Positions 31,993-41,774 are shown, counted from the first letter of the stretch. The stretch is DNA of 64,000 bases from Gemmatimonadota bacterium (GCA_009692185.1 SHZT01000003.1:124001-188000); one strand, 5' to 3'. Notes: generated from the letters alone by a model not told the origin. Program-made: numbers and translations.

Positions 31993-32895
31993 ATGCATTT
32001 CTCGCCGAGAATCGTGCTGTGGTTGGCCACTGCGCTCGTGGCCGGGCCGGCCGTCGCGCAGGACTCACTGCCTGCCAGTGTCGAGCGCGTGGGAACGTTG
32101 CGGGACCCGCGGCTCCGCGAGAGCTCCGGCATCACGGTGAGCCGGGCGCACCCCGGCGTGTTCTGGACTCACCAGGACTCAGGCGACAGCGCGACCGTCT
32201 ACGCCATCAACATCGCGGGCGACCTGCTGGCCGTGTACCGCGTCCTAGGCGCATCGGCGTTCGACTGGGAAGACATCGCGCTGGCTCCTTGCCCGGCTCT
32301 GCCGGGGGACTGTCTCTACATCGCGGATACCGGAGACAACGCTGAACGGCGCAAAGCTCCCGCGATCTACGTGGTCCCGGAGCCCGAACCGCCGACAAAG
32401 CCCCGGGCTGACACGTTGACAACTCGGCGCGCGCGGAAGTTGCTTGTGCGCTACCCCGACGGCCCGCACGATATCGAGGCGCTGGCGGTCGATCGCCAGG
32501 GAAATGCACTGCTCATCTCCAAGGGCCGGAGCGGCCCGATCACAGCGTATCGCATGCCGCGGGCCGCGTTCGCGCGCGATTCGGCATTGGCGGTTCTCTC
32601 GGATACGCTCCAGATCGTCCCTGACCCCACCATGGGCCGATGGGTGACGGGCGCGGCTTTTTCTCCCTCGGGCAACCGGCTCGTGGTTCGCACGTACACC
32701 GAGCTCAACTTCCTGCGCCGGTCGAAGGACGGCCGGTTCCGCCCCGACGGGCCGGCGTGCTGGCTCGGTGCGGTGGAACCGCAAGGTGAGGCGGTGGACT
32801 TTCTCGACGAGCACCTGGTTGTGCTGACAAGCGAGTCACTCGCGAACCAGTTTGGGCCCGTGTTGCGCGTGTCGTGCGAGAAGAAGGCGCCGTGA
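31993..32895 (+). CDS. Secreted beta-propeller-like protein
   Basis: A 300-residue exported protein: signal peptide about 1-23 (GPAVA-Q), then a repeated strand pattern (SGITVSRAHPGVFWTHQDSG, FDWEDIALAP, LYIADTGDNAERRKAPAIYVV, DIEALAVDRQGNALLISKG) typical of six-bladed propellers such as the SdiA-regulated and phytase-like groups. Activity unknown. Divergent from the aconitase gene (62 bp). Its stop overlaps the next gene as GTGA. Confidence 0.82.
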   Translation: MHFSPRIVLWLATALVAGPAVAQDSLPASVERVGTLRDPRLRESSGITVSRAHPGVFWTHQDSGDSATVYAINIAGDLLAVYRVLGASAFDWEDIALAPCPALPGDCLYIADTGDNAERRKAPAIYVVPEPEPPTKPRADTLTTRRARKLLVRYPDGPHDIEALAVDRQGNALLISKGRSGPITAYRMPRAAFARDSALAVLSDTLQIVPDPTMGRWVTGAAFSPSGNRLVVRTYTELNFLRRSKDGRFRPDGPACWLGAVEPQGEAVDFLDEHLVVLTSESLANQFGPVLRVSCEKKAP

Positions 32896-34400
32896 TTTCG
32901 CGCACCTTCTGTCTCGCCACGTTGGTTCTGATGGCGGCGCCGCCACTGGCCGCCCAGCGGCCGCGGCCGATCGCGCCATCACCGCTAACGCCTGCGCTCG
33001 CGGCCGCGACACCCCAAGTCATGAGCGCCGTCAGCACGTTTCTCGCCGACTCGCTTCTCCGTGGCCGAGTCCCCGGGACTCCCGGCGGCACGCTCGCCGC
33101 CCGTTTCCTCGCGGCCCAGTTCCAGGCACTCGGCCTTTCCCCCGGCAGTGCCACCGGCACCTACTACCAGACAGTGCCCATGCTTCGGGTGCGCGCCAAG
33201 CTCTCCACGATATTCGGCGCGGGGCGGGAAACAATTTCGCCGCGCGCACCCGACGAATTGGTGATCTGGCCCCTGACGACCGACTCCGTGACCAGCATGG
33301 ACGGCGAGCTGGTGTTCGCCGGCTACGGCATCGAGGCGCCCGAGCTCCGCTGGGACGACTACAAGGGCGTACCGCAGACCGGCCGCATCGTGCTCGTGCT
33401 CGCGGGCGACCCCGGCCTCCAGGACTCCACGGCGTTCGGCAGACGGAAACGCACACGCTACGGAAGTCTCGCTTACAAGATTGATCAGGCGGCGAGGATG
33501 GGCGCCGCCGGCGTCCTGGTCATCCATTCCGTGGAAGGCACCGGGCTGAACTGGGACCGCCTCACGGCACCCATCGCCGGCGACCAGCTATGGCTCGAAC
33601 AACAAGTGCGCTCGACATCGCTCAAGTTTGCCGGGTGGGTCCGTGAGGACCTGGCGAAGAAACTCCTCCAGACGGCCGGCCGCGACTACCAGTTGCTGGT
33701 GAAACGGGCCCTCCGCCCAGAATCGAGCCCGCTGAACACCGGCATCCACGCCGCCGTAGACATCGAGACCGACATCACGCGAATGCAGGGACTCAACGTC
33801 ATGGCCCGGCTGGAGGGATCTGACCCCGCCGCACAGCAGGAACCCATCGTGATCGCAGCCCCCTATGTGCGATTGGAGTCAGACGCCGCGTTCTGGCGCG
33901 ACAGCGGCGCGACTGCTGCCAGCGAAACCGCCGCTTCCGCAACGCTCGTCGCCGCAGCGGCGGGCGCCGTTCGACTGGCACCCACGCCACGCCGCCCCAT
34001 GGTGTTTCTCGCGACCGTCGGCCGGCCCGGGGCGGAGTTCTATGCTACGCACGCGAGGGAGCGAACGGTTGCCGTGCTCCACCTGGAGGGAACACCGCCA
34101 AAGAACGCGGGTGGCACAATGACGCTCGGAACCGATCGCTCGAACCTCGGCGATATCGTGCGCGCCGCGGCGATAGCGGAAGAGATCTCGCTCGAGATAT
34201 CCGCCGATCTTGAATCGCAGTTCCTTGTTTCGGGGGCGTTTCCGTACTCACAAGCCGCTCCGGTCGTGAGTTTCCGACCCGACGGAAGCCCCGCACCTGC
34301 CCGCCTCGCGCTCCGCTTCCTCTGGACGATCGCCACCAGCCCCCAGTTCCCGACCTGGTTACCGGGATTCGAGCCCGCCACGGCCCGGGAAAAGCCCTAG
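32892..34400 (+). CDS. M28-like peptidase homologue without metal ligands
   Basis: A 502-residue exported protein from GTG 32892, with signal peptide (LATLVLMAAPPLAA-Q). An inserted PA domain (about 100-260: GELVFAGYGIEAPELRWDDY, GAAGVLVIHS) and an M28-like fold (GLNVMARLEG then EPIVIAAPY) are clear. The usual zinc site is gone: IGAHYDH is replaced by IAAPYVR and GADDNASG by SGATAASETAAS. So the peptidase activity is probably lost and it may bind peptides or act as a regulator. GTGA overlap with the propeller gene links them. Confidence 0.8.
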   Translation: MISRTFCLATLVLMAAPPLAAQRPRPIAPSPLTPALAAATPQVMSAVSTFLADSLLRGRVPGTPGGTLAARFLAAQFQALGLSPGSATGTYYQTVPMLRVRAKLSTIFGAGRETISPRAPDELVIWPLTTDSVTSMDGELVFAGYGIEAPELRWDDYKGVPQTGRIVLVLAGDPGLQDSTAFGRRKRTRYGSLAYKIDQAARMGAAGVLVIHSVEGTGLNWDRLTAPIAGDQLWLEQQVRSTSLKFAGWVREDLAKKLLQTAGRDYQLLVKRALRPESSPLNTGIHAAVDIETDITRMQGLNVMARLEGSDPAAQQEPIVIAAPYVRLESDAAFWRDSGATAASETAASATLVAAAAGAVRLAPTPRRPMVFLATVGRPGAEFYATHARERTVAVLHLEGTPPKNAGGTMTLGTDRSNLGDIVRAAAIAEEISLEISADLESQFLVSGAFPYSQAAPVVSFRPDGSPAPARLALRFLWTIATSPQFPTWLPGFEPATAREKP

Positions 34401-34497
34401 AAAGGCCAAAAGACCTACTGGCCTAATCCCGGGTCCCAAGCTAAGTTCCCGCCCGATTTCCCAGCCCCAAAGACCTGACCAGCCAACGAGGGAACGT

Positions 34498-35604
34498 TTG
34501 GACCTTCCAACCTCGCATCGCGTTCCAGTATCATGGCTTAGAGAGCACGCGTCGGTGCCGATTCGGTGGCGCACGGTGCGGGATATCCTGCCTGCCGGCG
34601 CCGCCAATGAGGCAGATACCCTGGCTTTGCGGGACGAACTACTGCTGTACAAGCCGGTAGCCCAGGCATTCCGGAAGCAAAAGAAGAATGGCACCTGGGG
34701 CGACGGGATCCTGGGACCCGGTGTCATGCGCGGCGCAACCGCCAAGAACGTCGGGACAATCTCACAATACCGGCACCTGGTCGAGCTCGGCGTGCCGAAC
34801 GACCAGCGCGCATTTCGCCTCGCCGATCGCGTGCTGTTCCGGCTTTTGTCGCGTGACGAAGACCCAAGCCTGTTCTTTGAATTCGCCAAGACCGCGAAGG
34901 GCAGCCCGGAGTTCACGCTCTGGATCCGGAGCCTTACTCGACAGGCCGCCGCGGCCGCGCTGGCCTCGGCCGGCCACTTCGACGACCCTCGCGTGCGCGG
35001 CGCCGCACACCGCGTAGCGTCGGATATTTCGCAGTTCCTCCGGAGCGAAGTCGCCGAGAAGCTGTTCGTGCGCAAAGGCTCGCGCACGGTCCTGCACCCC
35101 GACGCAATTCCCCCGACGATTCACGCCGTGGCGACCATCGCGTACATGCCGAGTCTCCAGCGGGAACGCGCCGGTTTCGTCGAGCGGCTCTGCACATTCC
35201 TCGCGAGCCCCAGTCCGAAGCGCCGCTATGCGATCCTCGTGGGCAAGCGCGTCGTGAAGCCCACGACGCAACTTCTCGGCGATCCGCTCCTCGCCGACAG
35301 CCACGGGCGCCCGAAGGATCTCGCGCTCGCATTGTACTGGATTGAACTGCTCGCGCGCCTCGGCTCGCTGAACAGTTCGCCCATGGCGCAGAAAATTCTT
35401 TCGCGCTTGCTCTCTGAGTGTGACGCGAACGGCGTCTGGAACCCCGGAAGCCTCCGCGGCCTGCCGAAAGGCACCTCAGGCCTCGCCGAATTCGTGCTTC
35501 CGCTCGAGATCGACGCGAAAAACCCCGCTAGTCGCCAGGCCGATGTGACCTTCCGCCTGGCCCTCATCGCCAAGCTCGCCGGCTGGACACTGGAGCACGT
35601 GTAG
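34498..35604 (+). CDS. Conserved-looking protein of unknown function
   Basis: A 368-residue protein without recognised domain. Mostly helical, basic, with one motif reminiscent of prenyltransferase/cyclase repeats (QKKNGTWGDGILGPG) and helical repeats through the middle. TTG 34498 is preferred because GAGGGAA lies 5 nt before it. No signal peptide or transmembrane segment. It is preceded by a 97-bp non-coding gap and followed by the TrmB-TetR unit. Coding is supported by strong third-position G+C and lack of competing frames. Confidence 0.75.
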   Translation: MDLPTSHRVPVSWLREHASVPIRWRTVRDILPAGAANEADTLALRDELLLYKPVAQAFRKQKKNGTWGDGILGPGVMRGATAKNVGTISQYRHLVELGVPNDQRAFRLADRVLFRLLSRDEDPSLFFEFAKTAKGSPEFTLWIRSLTRQAAAAALASAGHFDDPRVRGAAHRVASDISQFLRSEVAEKLFVRKGSRTVLHPDAIPPTIHAVATIAYMPSLQRERAGFVERLCTFLASPSPKRRYAILVGKRVVKPTTQLLGDPLLADSHGRPKDLALALYWIELLARLGSLNSSPMAQKILSRLLSECDANGVWNPGSLRGLPKGTSGLAEFVLPLEIDAKNPASRQADVTFRLALIAKLAGWTLEHV

Positions 35605-35641
35605 GGGAACCTCCTAGACGCATAGTCTGCCGTCACTTATA

Positions 35642-35661
35642 GTAGTAGCTGTGGCTACTAC
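35642..35661 (+). promoter_or_regulatory. Dyad across the TrmB start codon
   Basis: GTAGTAGC (35642-35649) and GCTACTAC (35654-35661), perfect 8-bp arms, loop TGTG. The GTG start codon at 35651 is inside it. TATAGT at 35638-35643 may be the -10, giving a leaderless message starting at or near 35650. Likely an autoregulatory operator. Confidence 0.6.
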
Positions 35662-36370
35662 CCAATATCGTGCTGACCTGACACCGTTCGGATTCACCCC
35701 CACCGAGACCTCTGTCTACTTCTCCCTCCTCGCTCGTGGCCCTTCGAGCGGGTACGCCATTGCCCGGGACATTTCCGTCGCGCGGGCCAATGCCTACCAG
35801 GCCCTGCGCGGGCTCGTGGCCAAGGGCGCCGCGCACGTGCTCAGCGAATCTCCCCAGAAATTCCGCGCGATTCGGCCAGAAGCGTTGTACGCCCAGATCG
35901 TAGACGCACACGCGCGAAAGCTCGACACGCTCGAGGCTGATCTCGCGAAATCTCCCGAGCCCGGGGCCGAGCCCGTCGTGCGCGTGACCGGGAAACGCGC
36001 GGTGCTCGAGCTCATGACGCGCACGCTGGCAAGAGAGAACGGCGTCGTCAAACTCCTCGCCCCACTCTCTGTCCTTTCGACTCTGGTGCCAGTGCTGAGA
36101 AAACGCGCCGCCGACGCAGCCGATACCACCGTGTGGGTGGTGGGCGCCGGCGGTCAATTGCCGGTTCCCATCGTGGATGCGATCCCGGAAGCACGCGTTC
36201 GAGAGTTCTTCCCGACAGATGTCGCGCTGTTGATCACCGATACCGGCGCCATGGTCGCTCGGCAGGGCGACGACCCCGCCGAGCTGCAGGCCCTCTGGTC
36301 CGGCGACCTGGGATTCGTCGGCATCGCCCGGGCGGGGCTTCATGCGCTGACCGCGGGGGCCGCGTCATGA
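35651..36370 (+). CDS. TrmB family transcriptional regulator
   Basis: A 239-residue regulator with an N-terminal winged helix of the TrmB type (LTPFGFTPTETSVYFSLLAR, ISVARANAYQALRGLVAKGA), a short coil (about 85-105) and a C-terminal PLD-like effector domain (KLLAPLSVLSTLVPVLRKRA, VALLITDTGAMVARQGDD). GTG start; no ribosome binding site, consistent with leaderless translation. ATGA overlap with a TetR gene. Sugar-type ligands are known for archaeal TrmB; none can be assigned here. Confidence 0.85.
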   Translation: MATTQYRADLTPFGFTPTETSVYFSLLARGPSSGYAIARDISVARANAYQALRGLVAKGAAHVLSESPQKFRAIRPEALYAQIVDAHARKLDTLEADLAKSPEPGAEPVVRVTGKRAVLELMTRTLARENGVVKLLAPLSVLSTLVPVLRKRAADAADTTVWVVGAGGQLPVPIVDAIPEARVREFFPTDVALLITDTGAMVARQGDDPAELQALWSGDLGFVGIARAGLHALTAGAAS

Positions 36371-36939
36371 AATCGCGGGATTCGCGAGGGCTCATAGCCG
36401 CGGCGGCGCGGAGCGAGTTCGCGGCGCATGGCTACGCCGGCGCGCGGGTGGATCGCATCGCGCGCCGCGCCGGGGTGAACAAGCAGCTGCTTTTCTACTA
36501 TTTCGGGTCGAAAAAGGGGTTATACCAGAAGGTCGTCGAGGGAGCGGCGGGCGAAGCCACCAAGCCAACCGAGTCCGCTAAACCATCCCACGCCGCCGCG
36601 CAGCTGAGACATGCGTTCAACGGCATGTTCGACCTGTTGTCGGCCCGGCCCGACGTAGCGCGCCTGTTGTTGTTCGATAACCAGCAAACTGAGGCGGGCC
36701 CGTCGCGGCAGGCGCTCCAGGACCTGGTTGCGCGGATCCGGGACGTGATCACGGAAGGGCAGGGACACGGGTATTTCCGGGATGACATCGACCCCGACCG
36801 GACGGCGAAGCAGGCGCTGGTACTGGCCGTAGGCTATTTCGCCCTGGAACCGGTGTTTGGTGATGCACCGGCCCCAGGGCGAATAGCCGACTGGCGGGAT
36901 GGAGCGCTGGACTTGCTACTGCGGGCGCTGGCCTGGTAG
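36367..36939 (+). CDS. TetR family transcriptional regulator
   Basis: A 190-residue regulator: TetR HTH (AAARSEFAAHGYAGARVDRI, AGVNKQLLFYYFGSKKGLY) and a helical ligand domain of the AcrR/RutR-like type. Starts at ATG 36367 inside the TrmB stop (ATGA). Two regulators in one operon with no enzyme gene between suggests a cascade or shared ligand. Its 3' end overlaps the convergent lon gene by 24 bp. Confidence 0.9.
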   Translation: MKSRDSRGLIAAAARSEFAAHGYAGARVDRIARRAGVNKQLLFYYFGSKKGLYQKVVEGAAGEATKPTESAKPSHAAAQLRHAFNGMFDLLSARPDVARLLLFDNQQTEAGPSRQALQDLVARIRDVITEGQGHGYFRDDIDPDRTAKQALVLAVGYFALEPVFGDAPAPGRIADWRDGALDLLLRALAW

Positions 36940-39426
36940 CCCCTTAGCCATCGAGCCGACGAACTCCGGGAGCGGGGCAATCGAACCGCCCTGCTTCCAT
37001 TTCGGCGGCCGCCTGAGCGCTATGTCCAGCACATCGCTCAAGTCTTCCACGGCGTGAACCGTCAGGCGCGACCGTACCTCTTCACCCAGGTCCTCCAGGT
37101 CGGCCTCGTTTTCCTTGGGCAGAATGATCGTGGTAATGCCCGCCCGCACCGCGCCCAGCACTTTTTCCTTCAAGCCGCCGATCGGCAGGACCCGCCCGGA
37201 CAGCGTCACTTCGCCGGTCATGGCTACGTCGTGCCGCGCGGGGGCACCGGACAAGGCACTCACCAAGGCGGTTGCCATGGTGACACCCGCCGAAGGACCG
37301 TCCTTCGGGATCGCTCCCGCCGGTACGTGGACGTGCACATCTCGCCCGAGGAACATCCGCTCCGGAATTCCCAGAGCGTCGGCGTGGGTCTTCGCATATG
37401 TCAGCGCGGCGCGCGCGGATTCCTTCATGACGTCGCCGAGTTGGCCGGTAAGGAGCAACTCGCCCTTGCCGCGCATCACTGATACCTCGACAAACATGAT
37501 GTCGCCGCCTGCCGGCGTGTAGTACATGCCGGTAGCGATGCCCACCTTGTCTCCCGTTGCCGCCCGCTCGGGGTGCACCGTGGGGCGACCCGCGAACTTC
37601 CCGATGTCGGCGATGGTCACTTCGACCTTCGATGCGTCGCCCGTCGCAATTTGCCGAGCGACCTTGCGGGCCACCTTCCCCAGTGCCCGCTCCAGCTGCC
37701 GCACGCCGGACTCCCTCGTGTAGCCGCTGATGAGGTCCCGGATAGCCGGGTCGTTAATGACGAACTGCTCGTCTGTCAGGCCGGCCTCGCTCATCTGCCG
37801 CGGCACAAGGTAGCGCCGCGCGATGGAGAGCTTCTCGTCCTCGGTGTAACCCGAGAACTGCACCACTTCCATCCGGTCGAGCAGCGGCGCCGGAATCTCT
37901 TGTATGAAATTCGCCGTCGCGATGAACATCACCTCGGAAAGATCGAACGGCACGCCGAGGTAGTGATCGGTGAAGCTGTCGTTCTGCGCCGGGTCCAGCA
38001 CCTCGAGCAGGGCCGAGGCCGGGTCTCCCTGGAACGACACGCCGAGCTTGTCCACTTCGTCCAGCAGGAACACGGGGTTCCGGGTACCTGCCTTCTTCAT
38101 GCCCTGGATGATCCGTCCCGGCAACGCGCCGACGTACGTCCGGCGATGGCCGCGAATGTCGGCCTCGTCCCGGGCGCCGCCCAGCGAAATGCGCACGTAC
38201 TCCCGTCCCATGGACCGTGCGATGGACTTGGCAATGGATGTCTTGCCCACGCCGGGAGGGCCCGCGAACAACAGAATGGAGCCCTTGGCCCGCCGGTCAT
38301 CGTCATTGCCGACCTTCTCGGACGTGTCGGACTTCTCCGACGTCTCGGCCCCTTCGACTTTCGCCTCGGCGGGCGCCGCGGGAATCTTCGCTCTTCTGAG
38401 CTGGCGAACCGCCAGGAACTCGAGCACGCGGTCCTTCACGTCCTTGAGCCCGTAGTGATCCTCTTCGAGCGTCGTGGCCGCCTGCTTGAGATCCAGCTTC
38501 TCCTCGCTGCGCTTGGTCCACGGCAATTCCGCGATCGTTTCGAGATACGTCCGGATCACCTGGGATTCCATGGAATCCCGGGATGCCCGTTCGAGCCGCT
38601 TGAGCTCCCGGTCCACTTCCTTCCGCGCTTCCTCGGGCAGGTCGAGCTTGGCCAGGCGCTCGCGGAGTTCGTCCACGTCGCCGCCATCGTCCTCATCGCC
38701 CAGTTCGCGGCGAATGTGCTTGAGCTGTTCCCGGAGGAACATCTCGCGCTGACGTTCGCCAAGCTCTTCCTGCACCTTCGACTTGATCTCTTCGCGCGTA
38801 TCCTGCTGGAGGATCTGCCGCTGGACATGCACCAGCACTCGGCGCAGCCGCTCTTCGACGCCGAGCGTTTCGAGCAGGGCCTGCCGTTCCCTGGGCGCGA
38901 TTTCCAGGTAGCCGGCCACAAGGTCGGCGAACCGGCCTGGGTCGGTGACGCTGTCCACCACCTGCTGAATCACGTCGTCCGGCAGGCCCGACTTCTGGCC
39001 GAGCTCGGTGGCCTGCTCCCGCACTTCCTTATAGAGAGCAAGGAACGCCGGGTCGTTGGCGTCGATGGGCTGAAGGTCGTCGGTCTCGTGAACCACGGCC
39101 TCGATGTAGCCGTCGCCCTCTACGTACTGAAGGACCGCGGCGCGATTCTCGCCGTGGAGCAGGAGCTGCACGCCGCCCAGGCCGCGCTGCAGCTGGCCGA
39201 TGCGGGCGATGGTTCCAGTGGTTTGGAGTCCGCCGGGCTCGACGGATTCGGTGTTCTCGCGCTGTGACACGGCGAAAATCAGCCGCTGGTCTCCCTTGAG
39301 CGCCGCTTCGATCGCGCGCAGCGTGCCGGGGCGACCCGCCCCGATCGGCGACGTTACGCCCGGAAACAAAACCATTTCGCGCAGAGGAAGGACCGGCAAC
39401 CGGTGACGCTTCGCATTCTGTTCCAT
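36916..39426 (-). CDS. lon: ATP-dependent protease Lon
   Basis: AAA+ protease degrading misfolded and regulatory proteins, 836 residues. Lon N domain (about 5-200), coiled-coil linker, AAA+ module with Walker A GPPGVGKTSIAKSIA and sensor residues, and C-terminal peptidase domain with the Ser in PKDGPSAGVTMA and Lys in GGLKEKVLGA. A charged insertion EGAETSEKSDTSEK precedes Walker A. ATG 39426 is chosen since AAGGAG lies 6 nt upstream; ATG 39432 is too close to it. Heat-shock control is usual in the family but no clear element is seen upstream. Confidence 0.97.
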   Translation of the reverse strand: MEQNAKRHRLPVLPLREMVLFPGVTSPIGAGRPGTLRAIEAALKGDQRLIFAVSQRENTESVEPGGLQTTGTIARIGQLQRGLGGVQLLLHGENRAAVLQYVEGDGYIEAVVHETDDLQPIDANDPAFLALYKEVREQATELGQKSGLPDDVIQQVVDSVTDPGRFADLVAGYLEIAPRERQALLETLGVEERLRRVLVHVQRQILQQDTREEIKSKVQEELGERQREMFLREQLKHIRRELGDEDDGGDVDELRERLAKLDLPEEARKEVDRELKRLERASRDSMESQVIRTYLETIAELPWTKRSEEKLDLKQAATTLEEDHYGLKDVKDRVLEFLAVRQLRRAKIPAAPAEAKVEGAETSEKSDTSEKVGNDDDRRAKGSILLFAGPPGVGKTSIAKSIARSMGREYVRISLGGARDEADIRGHRRTYVGALPGRIIQGMKKAGTRNPVFLLDEVDKLGVSFQGDPASALLEVLDPAQNDSFTDHYLGVPFDLSEVMFIATANFIQEIPAPLLDRMEVVQFSGYTEDEKLSIARRYLVPRQMSEAGLTDEQFVINDPAIRDLISGYTRESGVRQLERALGKVARKVARQIATGDASKVEVTIADIGKFAGRPTVHPERAATGDKVGIATGMYYTPAGGDIMFVEVSVMRGKGELLLTGQLGDVMKESARAALTYAKTHADALGIPERMFLGRDVHVHVPAGAIPKDGPSAGVTMATALVSALSGAPARHDVAMTGEVTLSGRVLPIGGLKEKVLGAVRAGITTIILPKENEADLEDLGEEVRSRLTVHAVEDLSDVLDIALRRPPKWKQGGSIAPLPEFVGSMAKGLPGQRPQ

Positions 39427-39576
39427 CGTCATCTCCTTCGTAAACGGCGGGCGACAAAACATGGGACAGTAGGGGGGGTCGCAGCTATCGTGCCACCTTG
39501 CAGTGTCCCTTAGGCAGGAAAACAACTGGCGCGGTGCCGCCGTTCCGACACCGCTGTCAACTTGGCAGGGAAGGGC

Positions 39577-39864
39577 TCAGTCGCCTGGGGCGCGGGGCGC
39601 GATGTTCAGCAGCGCGCGGAGTTCGCTATCGGAGAGTTGTTCGAGGAGTCCCGCGCGGGTTGCTGTTTCGCGAGCCGGCTCGGAACGATCGGACTCGCAC
39701 GCGAACCGGACGATGTCGGCAGGCTCGGGGAATCCTGCTGACTTTCCCTTGGGTGGCACGATGCCGGATGTGCGACCCACGCGCTCGACACTCCAACGAC
39801 GCCCGGCGGCGTCGGTCAGCCAGCGAACGGCCTGCTCTCCGGGTCGTACCTTTCCGGTTGCCAT
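39577..39864 (-). CDS. Small protein of unknown function
   Basis: A 95-residue protein from ATG 39864. Charged, with a proline/glycine-rich first half (AGRRWSVERVGRTSG, PPKGKSAGFPEPADIVRF) and a helical C terminus (EQLSDSELRALLNIAPR). No homologue recognised. It is divergent to the kinase gene (47 bp between starts) and 150 bp upstream of lon on the same strand; it may form part of that transcript. Confidence 0.6.
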   Translation of the reverse strand: MATGKVRPGEQAVRWLTDAAGRRWSVERVGRTSGIVPPKGKSAGFPEPADIVRFACESDRSEPARETATRAGLLEQLSDSELRALLNIAPRAPGD

Positions 39865-39911
39865 GAGGTTACACGCTGACTAATCTATGGCCAGTCGAGA
39901 CTCGGCGGCAA

Positions 39912-41774
39912 ATGGAAGACGCTCAGAACCGCGCCCTCGTTACCCGTCTGGCTGAGGTCCTTCGCGGCGCGTACGAGATCGATGGAGAAATTGGGCGCGG
40001 CGGCATGGGTATCGTCTACAGCGCGCGGGACCTGAAGCTCAACCGCCGCGTCGCGATCAAGCTCCTCCCTCCAGACCTCGCGTTCCGCGACGAAAATCGC
40101 ACCCGCTTCTTGCGGGAGGCCCAGACCGCTGCCAGGCTGTCCCACCCGCACATCGTCCCGATTCATGCCGTCGGCGATGATGGCGGCCTCGTGTATTTCG
40201 TCATGGGGTTTGTGGACGGCGAGTCCCTGGGCGCGCGGCTCCGCCGCCGTGGCCGTCTCCCGCCCGAAGAAGTGCGCCGCATCATGAAAGAGACGGCCGA
40301 TGCGCTTGGCCTCGCGCACGCCATGGGCGTCATCCACCGCGACATCAAGCCGGACAACATCCTCCTCGAAGGCACTCGGGGCCGGGTGATGGTCACCGAC
40401 TTCGGTATCGCGAAGGCGCTGTCCGACGCCAGCGGCGCGGGGCTCACCGGGACCGGTGTCGCCATCGGGACGCCGTCCTACATGAGCCCCGAGCAGGCCG
40501 CAGGCGACGGCGAAGTGGACGCGCGGAGCGACCTCTACTCGCTCGGCGTCGTGGCCTTCGAGTCCCTGATCGGCGAGAACCCGTTCCATGCCCCCACCGT
40601 GCCGGGCATCTTGATGAAGCACATCGCCGAGCCGGCGCCGGAAGTACTCATGCGCCGGCCCGACTGCCCCGAGGATCTTGGCTGGACGATCCAGCGCTGC
40701 CTGGAGAAGCCGCCCGAATCTCGCTGGCCCACGGCCGATGCCCTGCGCCGCGCGCTCGAGACGCGCAAGTCACAACCGGTCGCGCGGCCCAGCCCGGCGG
40801 CACTGCGCCGGCCCGTCGCACCGGCCCCCGCGTCACCGCGAGGCCCGCGGGCCTCGGACGTGGGCCGCCGGCCCGTCGGCCTGGAGAAACGCGAAAGCCG
40901 CCGGCCCGAGCGGGCCCGCTCGTCGGTGCCCGCCGAGTCCAGCGAACACAAAGAGCCGCACATCGTCACGGCGTTCAGGAAGCACTTTGCTTCCTATGTG
41001 TCGGTGAACTGTTGCCTCCTGCTCCTCAACGTCGCCACCGGCATCGCCGAACCCTGGTTCCTGTTCCCGGCCATCGGCTGGGGGTTTGCGCTGTCGGCGC
41101 AGTACGCGAAGCTCTGGCAAGCGGGATACAGCTGGAAGGACGTGATCTACCGGCCGCCAGCGAAGGACTCGATCGGCGCGACCGGGACATTCCCCGCGAG
41201 CAGCAAGGCGGCGCCCGCCCTGGTCGGCGCCGTGTCAGGGGAGTTTGGCAAGCTGGGCTCGCAAATCGATTTGATGAAAAACGACCGCCTGGCGGTCGTG
41301 AAAATCATGGAGCGACTTCCCAAATCTGAGCGGCAGCTGCTTCCGGAGATCATCCCCACCGTGGACGCCCTGATGAGCCGCGCGGTGGAACTCGCGCGCA
41401 CGCTCCAGGCCATGGAAGGCGACGTGGACGCGACCGCGCTGGCCCGTTTGGACCAGCGGGTCGAATCGGTGAAGGCGGAAGCCGCGTCACCCGAGCAGGA
41501 CCGGCGGGTGGACCTGATCCGGCGGCAGCGGCAGACGCTGGCCCAGTTGATCGAGCGGCGCTCACATGTCGAGGGACAATTCGAGTCGTGCGTGCTGGCG
41601 GTGCAGAACGTGCGGTTTGATTTGCTGCGCCTGCGCTCAGCCGGCGTGGCCGCCGTGCTGGACGACCTTACGAGCGCCACCCAGCAGGCGCGGGCGTTGT
41701 CGGTGGATGTCGAGGCCGCGATCAGCGCCGCCGGGGAAATCAAGGCGGCGCTGGCGAAAGACGCGGGGCGCTAG
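39912..41774 (+). CDS. Membrane Ser/Thr protein kinase with 2TM domain
   Basis: A 620-residue Hanks-type kinase. Kinase domain about 20-285: GRGGMGIVY glycine loop, VAIKLL lysine, catalytic [20 protein letters not shown] equivalent MSPEQ. A Pro/Arg-rich linker (about 290-345) leads to a 2TM domain (about 360-410: [24 protein letters not shown]), then a long coiled C-terminal region (about 430-615) with many charged heptads. The kinase is therefore cytoplasmic and membrane-attached, with the helical tail also predicted cytoplasmic. Stop overlaps the convergent E1 gene. Confidence 0.93.
   Translation: MEDAQNRALVTRLAEVLRGAYEIDGEIGRGGMGIVYSARDLKLNRRVAIKLLPPDLAFRDENRTRFLREAQTAARLSHPHIVPIHAVGDDGGLVYFVMGFVDGESLGARLRRRGRLPPEEVRRIMKETADALGLAHAMGVIHRDIKPDNILLEGTRGRVMVTDFGIAKALSDASGAGLTGTGVAIGTPSYMSPEQAAGDGEVDARSDLYSLGVVAFESLIGENPFHAPTVPGILMKHIAEPAPEVLMRRPDCPEDLGWTIQRCLEKPPESRWPTADALRRALETRKSQPVARPSPAALRRPVAPAPASPRGPRASDVGRRPVGLEKRESRRPERARSSVPAESSEHKEPHIVTAFRKHFASYVSVNCCLLLLNVATGIAEPWFLFPAIGWGFALSAQYAKLWQAGYSWKDVIYRPPAKDSIGATGTFPASSKAAPALVGAVSGEFGKLGSQIDLMKNDRLAVVKIMERLPKSERQLLPEIIPTVDALMSRAVELARTLQAMEGDVDATALARLDQRVESVKAEAASPEQDRRVDLIRRQRQTLAQLIERRSHVEGQFESCVLAVQNVRFDLLRLRSAGVAAVLDDLTSATQQARALSVDVEAAISAAGEIKAALAKDAGR

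Noticed and set aside
37573-39267. 564-codon plus-strand frame opposite lon
   Set aside because: Antisense shadow of Lon; no signal, motif or ribosome binding site.
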